A stretch of 64,000 nucleotides of DNA from Streptomyces uncialis. Lineage in GTDB: Bacteria; Actinomycetota; Actinomycetes; Streptomycetales; Streptomycetaceae. Each line of letters starts with the position of its first letter. The stretch's first letter is position 1. Made by a program: the position numbers and the translations under genes. Positions 17,665 through 25,424 of the stretch are shown here, piece after piece. Below the pieces are notes generated by a model that saw only the letters and a list, made by a program, of their open reading frames with translations, was not told the DNA's origin and did no database searches. The stretch is from positions 1 through 64,000 of the forward strand of contig NZ_LFBV01000010.1 of assembly GCF_001905345.1 (NCBI RefSeq). Direction: 5' to 3'.

Positions 17665-17777
17665 TTCCCTCTCCCTGCTTGAATGACGAGCGATGGTCTA
17701 CCGGCGGCCCGCCTGAACTGTTGTCACAATCCTTACAGAGCCCGGAATTTCAAAGGAATGCGCGCTGGGGGTGCGGT

Positions 17778-18416
17778 TCATGCCTCTTTCGGGACATCGG
17801 CGCCGGCCCTCATCCGCGCCGTTCCGCGCCGCTGGACGGCGGTGGCCACGGCGGCTACTCCCAGCGACAACGAGAGTCCGATCGCGAGGGCGTGCACGGG
17901 GTTGTCGCTGAGCGCGCCGCCGAAGTAGCCGACGCCCACCGAGTAGGCCGTCCAGACCGTCTCGGCGATCGCGGCGCCGATGACGAAGCGCCGTACCGGG
18001 TAGCCCGCGGCGCCCGCCGCGAGCGGCCCGAGGAGCCGTCCGCTGGGCAGGAACCGTACGCCGATCACGAACGGGAGCCCCTGGCGCCGTATCCGGTCCG
18101 ACGCCCAGACGAACATCTCGCCGCGGCGGCCGGTCGGCTCCGAGCGCCGGAACCTGCCGCCCGCGGACCAGCCGAAGCGGTGCAGCAGCAGATCACCGAG
18201 CAGCGCGCTGCCCGCGACCGACAGCAGGACGAGTACCAGGGACATCTCGCCGCGGGCGGCGAGCATGCCGCCGGTGATGAGCAGCAGATTGTTGGGCAGC
18301 AGCGGCGGCAGGGTGGTGATCGCCAGGATCGCGTAGGCCCAGCAGGCCATCTCCCCCAGGCGGGGGGCCAGGCCGGCCGTGATGTCGACCCATGAGAGGA
18401 GCGACGAGAAGTCCAT
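17778..18416 (-). CDS. DedA family membrane protein
   Basis: A 212-residue DedA/SNARE-associated-like protein. Five hydrophobic segments surround the family signature: LPPLLPNNLLLITGGML near the N-terminus, VRFLPSGRLLGPLAAGAAG, and a C-terminal helix pair. DedA proteins help recycle or flip membrane lipid carriers. The Arg in RFLPSGR and the acidic GDLLLHRFG match family positions. The start at 18416 is chosen for GGGGGAAG upstream. The gene is divergent from the methyltransferase at 18628, with a perfect 16-bp palindrome between them. Confidence 0.88.
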   Translation of the reverse strand: MDFSSLLSWVDITAGLAPRLGEMACWAYAILAITTLPPLLPNNLLLITGGMLAARGEMSLVLVLLSVAGSALLGDLLLHRFGWSAGGRFRRSEPTGRRGEMFVWASDRIRRQGLPFVIGVRFLPSGRLLGPLAAGAAGYPVRRFVIGAAIAETVWTAYSVGVGYFGGALSDNPVHALAIGLSLSLGVAAVATAVQRRGTARMRAGADVPKEA

Positions 18417-18582
18417 GGTCTTCCCCCAGGGCTGTCGGTAGCCGTCCGGGGACGGGTTCGCGAGACGCGCATGTGTCTTTGGAGGTATGCACGGGGTCGG
18501 AAGGAGGTGATGCTCCCTGGCCGCAAGGCCGTTAACGTCGCGCATGGCGGTGAACGACCCCGCCTGACCCCTACAGTAACCT

Positions 18583-18598
18583 AAACTATCGATAGTTT
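18583..18598. promoter_or_regulatory. 16-bp perfect palindrome, likely operator
   Basis: AAACTATCGATAGTTT is a perfect inverted repeat in the 211-bp gap between dedA (minus) and the methyltransferase (plus), 30 bp before the ATG at 18628. AAAC/GTTT ends are typical of TetR- or PadR-type operators. The controlling protein is not identified. Confidence 0.6.
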
Positions 18599-18627
18599 CA
18601 CTATCACCAAGGACGCAGGTGGGGGTC

Positions 18628-19260
18628 ATGACCGAAGTGACGCTTTTCTTCCAGGAGTTCGCCCGATCGCGCCGGGAGACGGGGGCCATCGCCCCGAGCA
18701 GTCCCGCGCTGGCCGGCGCCCTGACCCGCTTCGTGATCCCGAGCCCGGGCCACGCACGCGCGGTACTGGAGGTGGGGCCGGGCACCGGGGCCGTCACCCG
18801 GCGGGCGCGGGCCGCGATAGGGCCGCTGGACACCCTGGACCTGGTCGAGGCCAATCCGCGCTTCGCCGAGCTGCTCCAGCAGCGGTACGCGGGCGACGGC
18901 CAGGTCCGGCTGCTGACCGGCCTGGTGCAGGAGCACGAGCTGGGCTCGTACGACACGATCGTGTGCGGACTGCCGTTCGCGAACTTCGACGCCGCGACGG
19001 TGCAGGACATCTTCGACCGGCTGCTGGGCGCGCTGCGCCCCGGCGGGACCCTCTCCTTCTTCGCCTACGCGGGGCTCCCCGCCCTGCGCCGGGCGCTCGT
19101 GGGCCCCGAGGAGCGGCGGCGCGCGCTGCGGACCCAGGCGGTCATCACCCGGACCCTCCAGCGCCACCGCTTCCGCACCGAGACCGTGCTCGGCAACCTC
19201 CCGCCGGCCCATGTCCACCATCTGGTGCCGGTGCGGCCCGCGGTGACCTACACCGACTGA
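18628..19260 (+). CDS. class I SAM-dependent methyltransferase
   Basis: A 210-residue methyltransferase resembling the phospholipid N-methyltransferase/KsgA-like group. The SAM loop is VLEVGPGTGAVTRRA (about residues 47-61), the acidic residue of motif II is in LDLVEANPRF, and motif IV is TIVCGLPFANFD. The N-terminus FFQEFARSRRETGAIAPSSP is typical of that group. An upstream GTG at 18619 is an alternative start. Its 3' end overlaps the MerR-like gene on the other strand by 13 bp. It may methylate a lipid, like its DedA neighbour, or the cluster product. Confidence 0.85.
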   Translation: MTEVTLFFQEFARSRRETGAIAPSSPALAGALTRFVIPSPGHARAVLEVGPGTGAVTRRARAAIGPLDTLDLVEANPRFAELLQQRYAGDGQVRLLTGLVQEHELGSYDTIVCGLPFANFDAATVQDIFDRLLGALRPGGTLSFFAYAGLPALRRALVGPEERRRALRTQAVITRTLQRHRFRTETVLGNLPPAHVHHLVPVRPAVTYTD

Positions 19261-19892
19261 GTCCGGGGTCTGGCGAAACGGGACGAGGCGCTCTCCTGGG
19301 CGATCCGGCGCATCGCCGACATCGCGGCGTCCCCGAGCACCGTGCCGAGGACCACGCCCTCCACCATGCCGTCCACGGTGGGGACGTCGGCGACCGTGGC
19401 CAGCTCCACCTGGGCCAGCCGGCCGGCCGCCGCCGCGTACTCGTCGAGGAGGGCCAGCAGATCGCCCCGGTCGAGGTCCCGGTAGGTGACGATGATCTGG
19501 ACGAGCGCGGGCCAGCCCGGGTTCTCCGGCTTGACGTCCCAGCCGTGCCGGCGGACCAGCTCGGCCGCCTCCCGCTCGGCCTGGCGCCGCTCCTCCTCGG
19601 TACCGCGCTCGGTGGCGGACCTGCTGACCGCCGACTGGGCCACCCCGAGCATGCCGTGGACCGTGCGCCCGGGAGCGTCCACCTGCGCCAGGACATCACG
19701 CACAGTGGCGACGGACATGCCGCCGACCTCCAGCATCGCCCTGATCAGCTTGAGCCTGCGGACATGGGACCCGGCATAGCGCACCTGGTTGGGACTGGTG
19801 CGCTCGCCGGGCGGCAGCAGCCCCTCACGTGTGTAGTACTTGATCGTGGGGGCCGGAACTCCCGTATGCCGCGCCAGCTCTCCGATACGCAT
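19248..19892 (-). CDS. MerR family transcriptional regulator, paralogue of 7482-8099
   Basis: A 214-residue regulator with a textbook MerR N-terminus (MRIGELARHTGVPAPTIKYY, then REGLLPPGERTSPNQ) and a following helix (RLKLIRAMLEVGGMSVATVR). The C-terminal domain, from about residue 105, matches the regulator at 7482-8099, so the two are paralogues. The start at 19892 is chosen because it places the helix-turn-helix at the N-terminus; no strong ribosome site precedes it, so it may be leaderless. It is divergent from the AfsA-family gene across 236 bp and may control that operon. Confidence 0.88.
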   Translation of the reverse strand: MRIGELARHTGVPAPTIKYYTREGLLPPGERTSPNQVRYAGSHVRRLKLIRAMLEVGGMSVATVRDVLAQVDAPGRTVHGMLGVAQSAVSRSATERGTEEERRQAEREAAELVRRHGWDVKPENPGWPALVQIIVTYRDLDRGDLLALLDEYAAAAGRLAQVELATVADVPTVDGMVEGVVLGTVLGDAAMSAMRRIAQESASSRFARPRTQSV

Positions 19893-20128
19893 TCCATAAG
19901 GATACTGCGCTTCCCCCGTATCCAGACCGCCCGCGAGGGATCCAACCGCTACGCGACGCCGCACCCTATTTGCTCCGTCTTTTATCGGCCTTGAATTCTG
20001 GCACGACCTCGAATTCATGACCCCCTGTCAGGATCGGACGACACCGTCAACACCCCTTGCCGACAAGGGCGACGACGGCGGCAACGTGAACCGCAGCCTT
20101 CGAGGGCACCCAGCCAAAGGAAGCAGCC

Positions 20129-21121
20129 ATGACCCCACACGCGGCTCCGGAGACCTCTTCGGCGCCCGCCGAGCTCAGTTTCGGCCGCACGGTGGACCGC
20201 TCCCTGGTCCACCGGACCGCGGTCTCCGAGGTCTTCGTCACCGATGTGCAGCAGCTGGCCGCCCGCAAGGTGCGCACCGCCGTCCAGCTCCCGCTGACCC
20301 ACGGCTACTACAGCGACCATCTCCAGCGGCCGGCCGTCTTCGACGCGCTGCTGCTGCTGGAGTCGGGACGGCAGGCCGCCATCGCCGGGTCCCACGTGTT
20401 CATGGGTCTGGCGCCGAACACGATGATGATCGTCGACCGGTTCCGCTTCTCGCTGGACCAGCCCGGCGGGCTGACGATCGGCACCAAGCCGGGGCACATC
20501 CGGATCGACACCGCGTACGACGGCAAGATCAACAAGCGGGGCCGGGTCCGCAACGGCCAGGTCGCGCAGCGGTACTTCGTCGGGGACACCGAGGTGGCCA
20601 CGCACGAGATGGACGTGCTCTTCCTCAACCCGCACGAGAACGAGGTGCTGCGCCACTCGCAGCGGGGCACCCCGGCGCCGATGACCTCCGACTTCGGCGA
20701 CCACGGACCGGGCGGGGACGGCAGCCGCCAGGTCCCGGCGCACGAGGTGGGCCGCGCCAACCCGCTGAACGTCGTCCTGTCCCGGGCCGAGCGCTTCGGC
20801 GAGCGGGTCGGCGCCGAGGTCACCCCGCGCTTCGACAACCGGGCCCTGTTCGACCACGAGTACGACCATCTGCCGGCGATGACGCTGGTCGAGGCGGCGC
20901 GCCAGCTCGCCCTGCTGGGGTCCGGGGAGCCGCTCGGCACGTACGCCGTCGGCTTCGAGGCGGGCTTCAGCAGATTCGCGGAGCTGGACGACGTGGTCCG
21001 GGCCGAGGCGCCCCGGGCCGTCCCCCTCGACGGCCGGGGCGAGGTGCCGGTGCGGTTCGTCCAGGACGGCAACGAGATCGCCCAGGTGACGGTCACCGTC
21101 GCCACCAAGGAGGCACTGTGA
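20129..21121 (+). CDS. AfsA/ScbA-family double hot-dog protein
   Basis: A 330-residue member of the AfsA family. Two A-factor hot-dog domains are visible: residues 18-150, starting SLVHRTAVSEVFVTD, and residues 215-325, starting FVGDTE-type strands and then RANPLNVVLSRAERFGERVG. AfsA homologues condense a beta-ketoacyl chain with dihydroxyacetone phosphate to start gamma-butyrolactone or furan signals. The HAD gene follows with a GTGA overlap and a short-chain reductase comes next, as expected for that pathway. A role as a dehydratase-like hot-dog enzyme of the polyketide is an alternative. Confidence 0.88.
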   Translation: MTPHAAPETSSAPAELSFGRTVDRSLVHRTAVSEVFVTDVQQLAARKVRTAVQLPLTHGYYSDHLQRPAVFDALLLLESGRQAAIAGSHVFMGLAPNTMMIVDRFRFSLDQPGGLTIGTKPGHIRIDTAYDGKINKRGRVRNGQVAQRYFVGDTEVATHEMDVLFLNPHENEVLRHSQRGTPAPMTSDFGDHGPGGDGSRQVPAHEVGRANPLNVVLSRAERFGERVGAEVTPRFDNRALFDHEYDHLPAMTLVEAARQLALLGSGEPLGTYAVGFEAGFSRFAELDDVVRAEAPRAVPLDGRGEVPVRFVQDGNEIAQVTVTVATKEAL

Positions 21122-21780
21122 ACACCCGGCGCATCGCCGTCTGGACCGACTTCGGCGGGGTCCTGACCCCGCCGATCCAGCACACCATGGGCACCTTCTG
21201 CGCGGCCCAGGGACTCGACCCGCAGGTCCTGCTCCAGGCCCTCGGCAAGGTCACCGCCCGGTACAACACGACCGATGTGATGGAGCCCATCGACACCCCG
21301 CTGATCACCGAGGAGGAGTGGCTCGCCCAGATCTCCGAGGTGCTGGCCGCCGACCACGGGGTCACCGGCAAGCGGCTCACCTCACTGGCCGACGCCTGGT
21401 TCGACGGGCGGGAGACCAACCACGAGTGGGTCGCGGTGCTCCGCAAGGCCCGGGACCGGGGCGCCTTCGTCGGGATGCTCTCCAACATGGTCCCGACCTG
21501 GGACGCCCACTGGCGCCGGATGGTCGACCCGGCCGAACTCTTCGACGACGTCGTGCTGTCGTTCGAGGTCGGCCACCGCAAGCCCTCGCCCGGGATGTTC
21601 GCGCTCGCCGCCGAACGCGCCGGGGTCCCCGCCGGCAGCTGTGTCCTGATCGACGACCTCGCGCACAACTGCGCGGGCGCCGAGGCGGCCGGCTGGCAGG
21701 CGGTCCACTTCACCGACACCACCACGGCGGCCGAGCGGCTGGACGCGCTGCTGGGGTCCGCTCTCAGCCAGGGGAGTTGA
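21118..21780 (+). CDS. HAD-IA family phosphatase-like protein
   Basis: A 220-residue HAD hydrolase. Motif I is VWTDFGGVLT at residues 7-16: the nucleophile Asp is present, but the second Asp of DxD is Gly, as in several actinobacterial HAD-IA proteins. Motif II is GMLSNMVPT, the Lys is in GHRKPSPGMF, and motif IV is CVLIDDLAHNCAGAE. It is coupled to the AfsA gene by a 4-bp overlap. It could remove the phosphate from a butenolide phosphate made by AfsA; this is inference from position. Confidence 0.85.
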   Translation: MNTRRIAVWTDFGGVLTPPIQHTMGTFCAAQGLDPQVLLQALGKVTARYNTTDVMEPIDTPLITEEEWLAQISEVLAADHGVTGKRLTSLADAWFDGRETNHEWVAVLRKARDRGAFVGMLSNMVPTWDAHWRRMVDPAELFDDVVLSFEVGHRKPSPGMFALAAERAGVPAGSCVLIDDLAHNCAGAEAAGWQAVHFTDTTTAAERLDALLGSALSQGS

Positions 21781-21787
21781 GCAGCCA

Positions 21788-22492
21788 GTGAGCCGTTCCG
21801 TACTCGTGACCGGCGGCAACCGCGGTATCGGTCTCGCGACCGCGCGGGCCCTCGCCGCCCAGGGCGACAAGGTCGCCGTCACCTACCGCACCGGGGAGCC
21901 GCCGGAGGGCCTGTTCGGGGTGCGCTGCGACATCACGGACGCCGAGTCCGTGCGCCGCGCCGTCGAGGAGGCCCGTATCCAGCACGGCCCCCTCCAGGTG
22001 CTGGTCTCCAACGCCGGGATCACCCGTGACGAACTGCTGGTCGCCATGGACGAGTCCGACTTCCGCGCCGTCGTCGAGACGAACCTGCTGGCGGCCGTCG
22101 GGGTGGTCAAGGAGGTCGTCCCGGACATGATCAAGGCCCGCTGGGGCCGGATCGTCCTCGTCTCCTCGGTCAGCTCGCTGGCCGGCGCCCCGGGCCAGAC
22201 CAACTACGCCGCGTCCAAGGCCGGACTCATCGGCTTCGGCCGGTCCCTGGCCCTGGAGGTCGGACGGCGCAACGTCACCGTCAACATCGTCACCCCCGGG
22301 CTGATCGAGACCGACATGGTCAAGGAGGTCACCGGCCCGCGCCGGGACCATCTGCTCAGCCAGACCTCGCTGTTCCGGGCCGGCCAGCCCGAGGAGGTCG
22401 CGGGTGTCATCCGGTTCCTCGCGAGCGACGACGCCTCCTACGTCACCGCCGGGGTCATCCCCGTCACCGGTGGCCTGGGCGTCGGCCACTGA
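21788..22492 (+). CDS. FabG/MabA-like 3-oxoacyl-ACP reductase
   Basis: A 234-residue short-chain reductase very like FabG1/MabA. The nucleotide loop is TGGNRGIG (residues 8-15), NAG is at 75-77, and the catalytic Ser near 127, Tyr140 and Lys144 are in SSVSSLAGAPGQTNYAASKA. It ends with the usual IPVTGG. It probably reduces beta-keto groups on the ACP-bound polyketide. Reduction of a butenolide for a gamma-butyrolactone signal is the alternative given the AfsA-HAD neighbours. It starts at GTG 7 bp after the HAD stop. Confidence 0.9.
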   Translation: MSRSVLVTGGNRGIGLATARALAAQGDKVAVTYRTGEPPEGLFGVRCDITDAESVRRAVEEARIQHGPLQVLVSNAGITRDELLVAMDESDFRAVVETNLLAAVGVVKEVVPDMIKARWGRIVLVSSVSSLAGAPGQTNYAASKAGLIGFGRSLALEVGRRNVTVNIVTPGLIETDMVKEVTGPRRDHLLSQTSLFRAGQPEEVAGVIRFLASDDASYVTAGVIPVTGGLGVGH

Positions 22493-22566
22493 GTCCCGGC
22501 CCCCGCGTCCGCCCCACCCGCCCACAGACCTCTTTCCTCCCCGTCCCACCGTACGAAAGGACACAT

Positions 22567-23010
22567 ATGTCGAACCAGAAGGTGCTGGAGATCGCCCACC
22601 AGATGGGCAAGGTGTTCAACGACCTGGACGAGAAGGTCGCCCACGACCTCGTCGCCCCGGACTTCGTCGACTACGAGGCCCCGCCCGGCACCCCCGGCGG
22701 CCCCGACGGCTACCTCGGCACCGCCCGCTGGATGAACTCCGTGTTCACCGAGGCCAGCTGGGACCACATCGACTCGTTCGCGGACGGCGACAAGGCCGTC
22801 GTCCGGGTCCGGTTCACCGGTATCCACACCGGCAACTTCCTCGGCTTCGAGGGCAGCGGCAACAAGGTCGACGTGGAGCACATCCACATCTACCGCGTCG
22901 GTGACGACGGGCTCGTCCACGAGCACTGGGCCTGCCGCCAGGACCTGTTCCTGCTGGCCCAGATCGGCGCCGTCGAGCTGAAGCTGCCGCCCACCGGCAC
23001 CCAGGCGTAA
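22567..23010 (+). CDS. SnoaL-like polyketide cyclase-family protein
   Basis: A 147-residue SnoaL/ester-cyclase-type NTF2-fold protein. The pattern is APDFVDYEAPPGTPGG, then GYLGTARWMNSVF, then VRVRFTGIHTGNFLGF, then EHIHIYRVGDDGLVHEHW. SnoaL relatives close rings in aromatic polyketides or act as hydroxylases or isomerases. The start ATG has GAAAGGA upstream. It ends the AfsA-HAD-KR group, and a strong hairpin at 23019-23067 follows. A ring-closing or isomerising step on the polyene chain is plausible. Confidence 0.85.
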   Translation: MSNQKVLEIAHQMGKVFNDLDEKVAHDLVAPDFVDYEAPPGTPGGPDGYLGTARWMNSVFTEASWDHIDSFADGDKAVVRVRFTGIHTGNFLGFEGSGNKVDVEHIHIYRVGDDGLVHEHWACRQDLFLLAQIGAVELKLPPTGTQA

Positions 23011-23018
23011 CTCCCCGC

Positions 23019-23067
23019 GCGCACAGGCCGCCGGGCCCTCCCCCACAGGGTCCGGCGGCCTGTGCGC
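23019..23067 (+). terminator. hairpin terminator after the SnoaL-like gene
   Basis: A 21-bp stem starting GCGCACAGGCCGCCGG has a single G-T wobble and a 7-base loop. It begins 8 bp after the stop at 23010 and ends before the exporter start. There is no strong T tract, which is common in Streptomyces. Confidence 0.7.
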
Positions 23068-23113
23068 ATCCGTATGAGAACCGTTGGTACGTACAAGGAG
23101 AAGGAGAAGGAGG

Positions 23114-24514
23114 ATGGAACGCAAGTCGGTGGCATGGGCCCTCGTGGCGACCTCGCTGCCCATGTTCATGGTGGCCGTGGACAATCTGGTGGTCACCAAC
23201 GCCCTCGCCGTGATCGCCGAGGACCTGGACACGGACCAGGCCGGTCTGCAATGGGTGATGAGCGGATACATCCTGGTCTTCGCCGGGCTGCTGCTGGCCG
23301 GGGCGGCCCTCGGCGACCGGATCGGACGGCGCCGGGTCTTCGTCTGGGGCATCGCGCTGTTCACCGTGGCGTCCGCGGCGTGCGCGCTGGCGGACACCTC
23401 CGCCACCCTGATCGCGGCCCGCGCGCTCCAGGGCATCGGGGCGGCGGCCATCCTGCCGGTGTCCCTCACCCTCGCCGTCCAGGCCGCCGGGACCGAGCGC
23501 CGGGCCCTCGCCGTCGGCGTGTGGGGCGGGGTCAACGGTCTGGGGATCGCGGTCGGCCCCCTCGTCGGCGGTCTGGTGACCGAAGGACTCGACTGGCACT
23601 GGATCTTCTGGATCAACGTACCGGTCGGGGTGCTGGCCCTGCCGCTCGCGCTCTGGGTGCTGCGGGAGTCCCGGGGGGCACCGCGCCCGCTGGACGTCCT
23701 CGGCACCGTCCTGATCACCGGGGCGGTGATCTCCGCGGTCTGGGGCATCGTCCAGTTCGAGGCGGGCGGGCTGCCCGTACTGCTCGGCGGGCTCGTCGTC
23801 GCCACCGCGCTGCTGGTCGTGTTCCGGTACTGGCAGCAGCGGGCACCCGCCCCGCTCGTCCCCCCGCATCTGTACCGGGTACGGGCGTTCATGCTGAGCA
23901 ACGTCCTCGCCCTGGCGATGTACTTCGGGGTGTTCGGCTCGGTGTTCTTCCTCGCCCAGTTCCTCCAGAACACGATGGGGTACTCCCCCTTCGAGGCCGG
24001 GCTGCGCACCCTGCCGTGGACGGCGGCGCCCATGGTGGCCGTCCCCGTGGCCAGCGCGCTGGTCGGCCGGGTCGGCGGCGGCATCCTCCAGGCCGTCGGC
24101 TGTCTGCTCCAGGCGGGCGCCCTGCTCTGGCTGGGTCTGACGGCCCGGCCCGGGGTGTCCTACTCGGAGATGTCCGCCGCGATGGCCCTCGCGGGGATCG
24201 GCATGGGGCTGGTGTTCGCGGCGAACCCCTCGACGGTGATCGGCTCGGTCGCCGAGCACGAGCACAATGTGGCGTCCGGCGTGAACAACACCCTGCGCGA
24301 GTTCGGCGGCGCGCTCGGCATCGCCGTGCTCACCGCCGTCTATGTGAACAGCGGCCTCCGCAGCGCGGTGCTGACGGGGGCCGCCGTGGTGTTCGCCGGC
24401 GCGTTCGCCGGGTTCGCTATCGACCGGGGGAAACCCGGGCCCGGGTCCGCGCCAGGACCTTCTCCGCTCCGCAGCGCACCGTCAGATCTACCCGAACCGA
24501 GCCGTCCGGGCTGA
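23114..24514 (+). CDS. DHA2 (EmrB/QacA) family MFS exporter
   Basis: A 466-residue drug exporter with about 13-14 predicted membrane segments. N-terminal motifs match DHA2 proteins: FMVAVDNLVVTNALAVIAED, then LQWVMSGYILVFAGLLLAGA, then ALGDRIGRRRVF (motif A). The ATG at 23114 is preceded by repeated AAGGAG sequences. It lies within the core and probably exports the product. Its last 98 bp overlap the 3' end of the convergent dehydratase gene, an unusual arrangement. Confidence 0.9.
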   Translation: MERKSVAWALVATSLPMFMVAVDNLVVTNALAVIAEDLDTDQAGLQWVMSGYILVFAGLLLAGAALGDRIGRRRVFVWGIALFTVASAACALADTSATLIAARALQGIGAAAILPVSLTLAVQAAGTERRALAVGVWGGVNGLGIAVGPLVGGLVTEGLDWHWIFWINVPVGVLALPLALWVLRESRGAPRPLDVLGTVLITGAVISAVWGIVQFEAGGLPVLLGGLVVATALLVVFRYWQQRAPAPLVPPHLYRVRAFMLSNVLALAMYFGVFGSVFFLAQFLQNTMGYSPFEAGLRTLPWTAAPMVAVPVASALVGRVGGGILQAVGCLLQAGALLWLGLTARPGVSYSEMSAAMALAGIGMGLVFAANPSTVIGSVAEHEHNVASGVNNTLREFGGALGIAVLTAVYVNSGLRSAVLTGAAVVFAGAFAGFAIDRGKPGPGSAPGPSPLRSAPSDLPEPSRPG

Positions 24515-24824
24515 CGTCGCCCGCCACACCGTCGACGGTGAGTTCCACGCCGTCGGCGGTGTCGGGCACCACCACGGGACGCGTGAAGCGGGTCCCGTAC
24601 TCGACGACGACCGCGTCCGGGCCCGCCCACTCGGTGAGCGCGGTGGCCGCGAGCCCCATGCTGAGCATCCCGTGCGCGATCACCCCCGGCAGCCCCACGG
24701 CCAGGGCCCGGGAGTCGGACCAGTGGATGGGGTTGTGGTCGCCGGACGCCGCCGCGTACCGCACCAGATCGGCGCGGGTGACACGGAAGACGCGCAGGGG
24801 CAGCTTGTCGCCGGAGCCGATCAC
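24417..24824 (-). CDS. HadB/MaoC-like hot-dog dehydratase
   Basis: A 135-residue MaoC-family hydratase. The catalytic Asp29 and His34 are in YAAASGDHNPIHWSD, and VIAHGMLSMGL is the hot-dog helix end. It is coupled by a GTGA overlap to the FAS1-dehydratase-type partner upstream. Together they resemble the HadA-HadB heterodimer of type II fatty acid synthesis, which dehydrates (3R)-hydroxyacyl-ACP. This subunit holds the visible catalytic pair. Its 3' end overlaps the exporter gene. Confidence 0.88.
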   Translation of the reverse strand: MIGSGDKLPLRVFRVTRADLVRYAAASGDHNPIHWSDSRALAVGLPGVIAHGMLSMGLAATALTEWAGPDAVVVEYGTRFTRPVVVPDTADGVELTVDGVAGDVSPDGSVRVDLTVRCGAEKVLARTRARVSPGR

Positions 24825-25246
24825 GCGCCCGCCTCCGCACCGCGGGAGACCAGGGTGGACGTCGTGGTGCACACCAGCACCTCGGTGCCGGCCTCGTGCA
24901 CAAGACCCCGCAGGGTGAGCACGTCGTTGCCGTCCACGGTCGCCGCGGCGAGCACCTCGACGCTCACCGACAGCCGGTCCCCGGCCCGCACCGGCCGTAC
25001 GGCCTCGAACCGCTGGTCGCGGTGGAGGACCCGGGAGAAGTCGAAGCCGAGCCCCGGGTCGTCGATGACCTGCCGTTCGGCGTGCATGGACAGCACGATG
25101 GGGAACGTGGGCGGCGCGACGAGCCCGTCGCCGGGCCCGCCCCCCACCGCCGCCGAGAACTCCCTGATCTTCTCGCGGCCCACTTCGTAGGGCTCGCCGG
25201 GTGGGTAGACGCGTCCCTGGCAGGACGTGTCGAAGACGCCGGGCAC
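24821..25246 (-). CDS. HadA-like FAS1-dehydratase-domain protein
   Basis: A 141-residue hot-dog protein of the MaoC-N/FAS1-dehydratase type. Marks are PYEVGREKIREFSAAVG at the N-terminus, the APPTFPIVL segment, LHRDQRFEAVRPVRAGD, and VLVCTTTSTLVSRG at the end. No D-H pair like that of the partner is visible, as in HadA, which supplies acyl binding. The GTG start at 25246 follows AGGAGG. It is the first gene of a two-gene operon and dehydrates the chain with its partner. Confidence 0.87.
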   Translation of the reverse strand: MPGVFDTSCQGRVYPPGEPYEVGREKIREFSAAVGGGPGDGLVAPPTFPIVLSMHAERQVIDDPGLGFDFSRVLHRDQRFEAVRPVRAGDRLSVSVEVLAAATVDGNDVLTLRGLVHEAGTEVLVCTTTSTLVSRGAEAGA

Positions 25247-25424
25247 GTGACCTCCTGTGGTCAAGATGGGTCGGTGGGTCGGTGGGTGCTGCGGGAGCGG
25301 GTCGGCGGGGGCCACCGGGCAGCGCGTACGGGGCCGGGCTCCGGGCTCCGGGGTGGCACGGGCGGCGGCCAACGGCAGCGGCGCCCGTGGACAACTCACG
25401 GGCGCCGCTGTCGTACCGCGGGCC

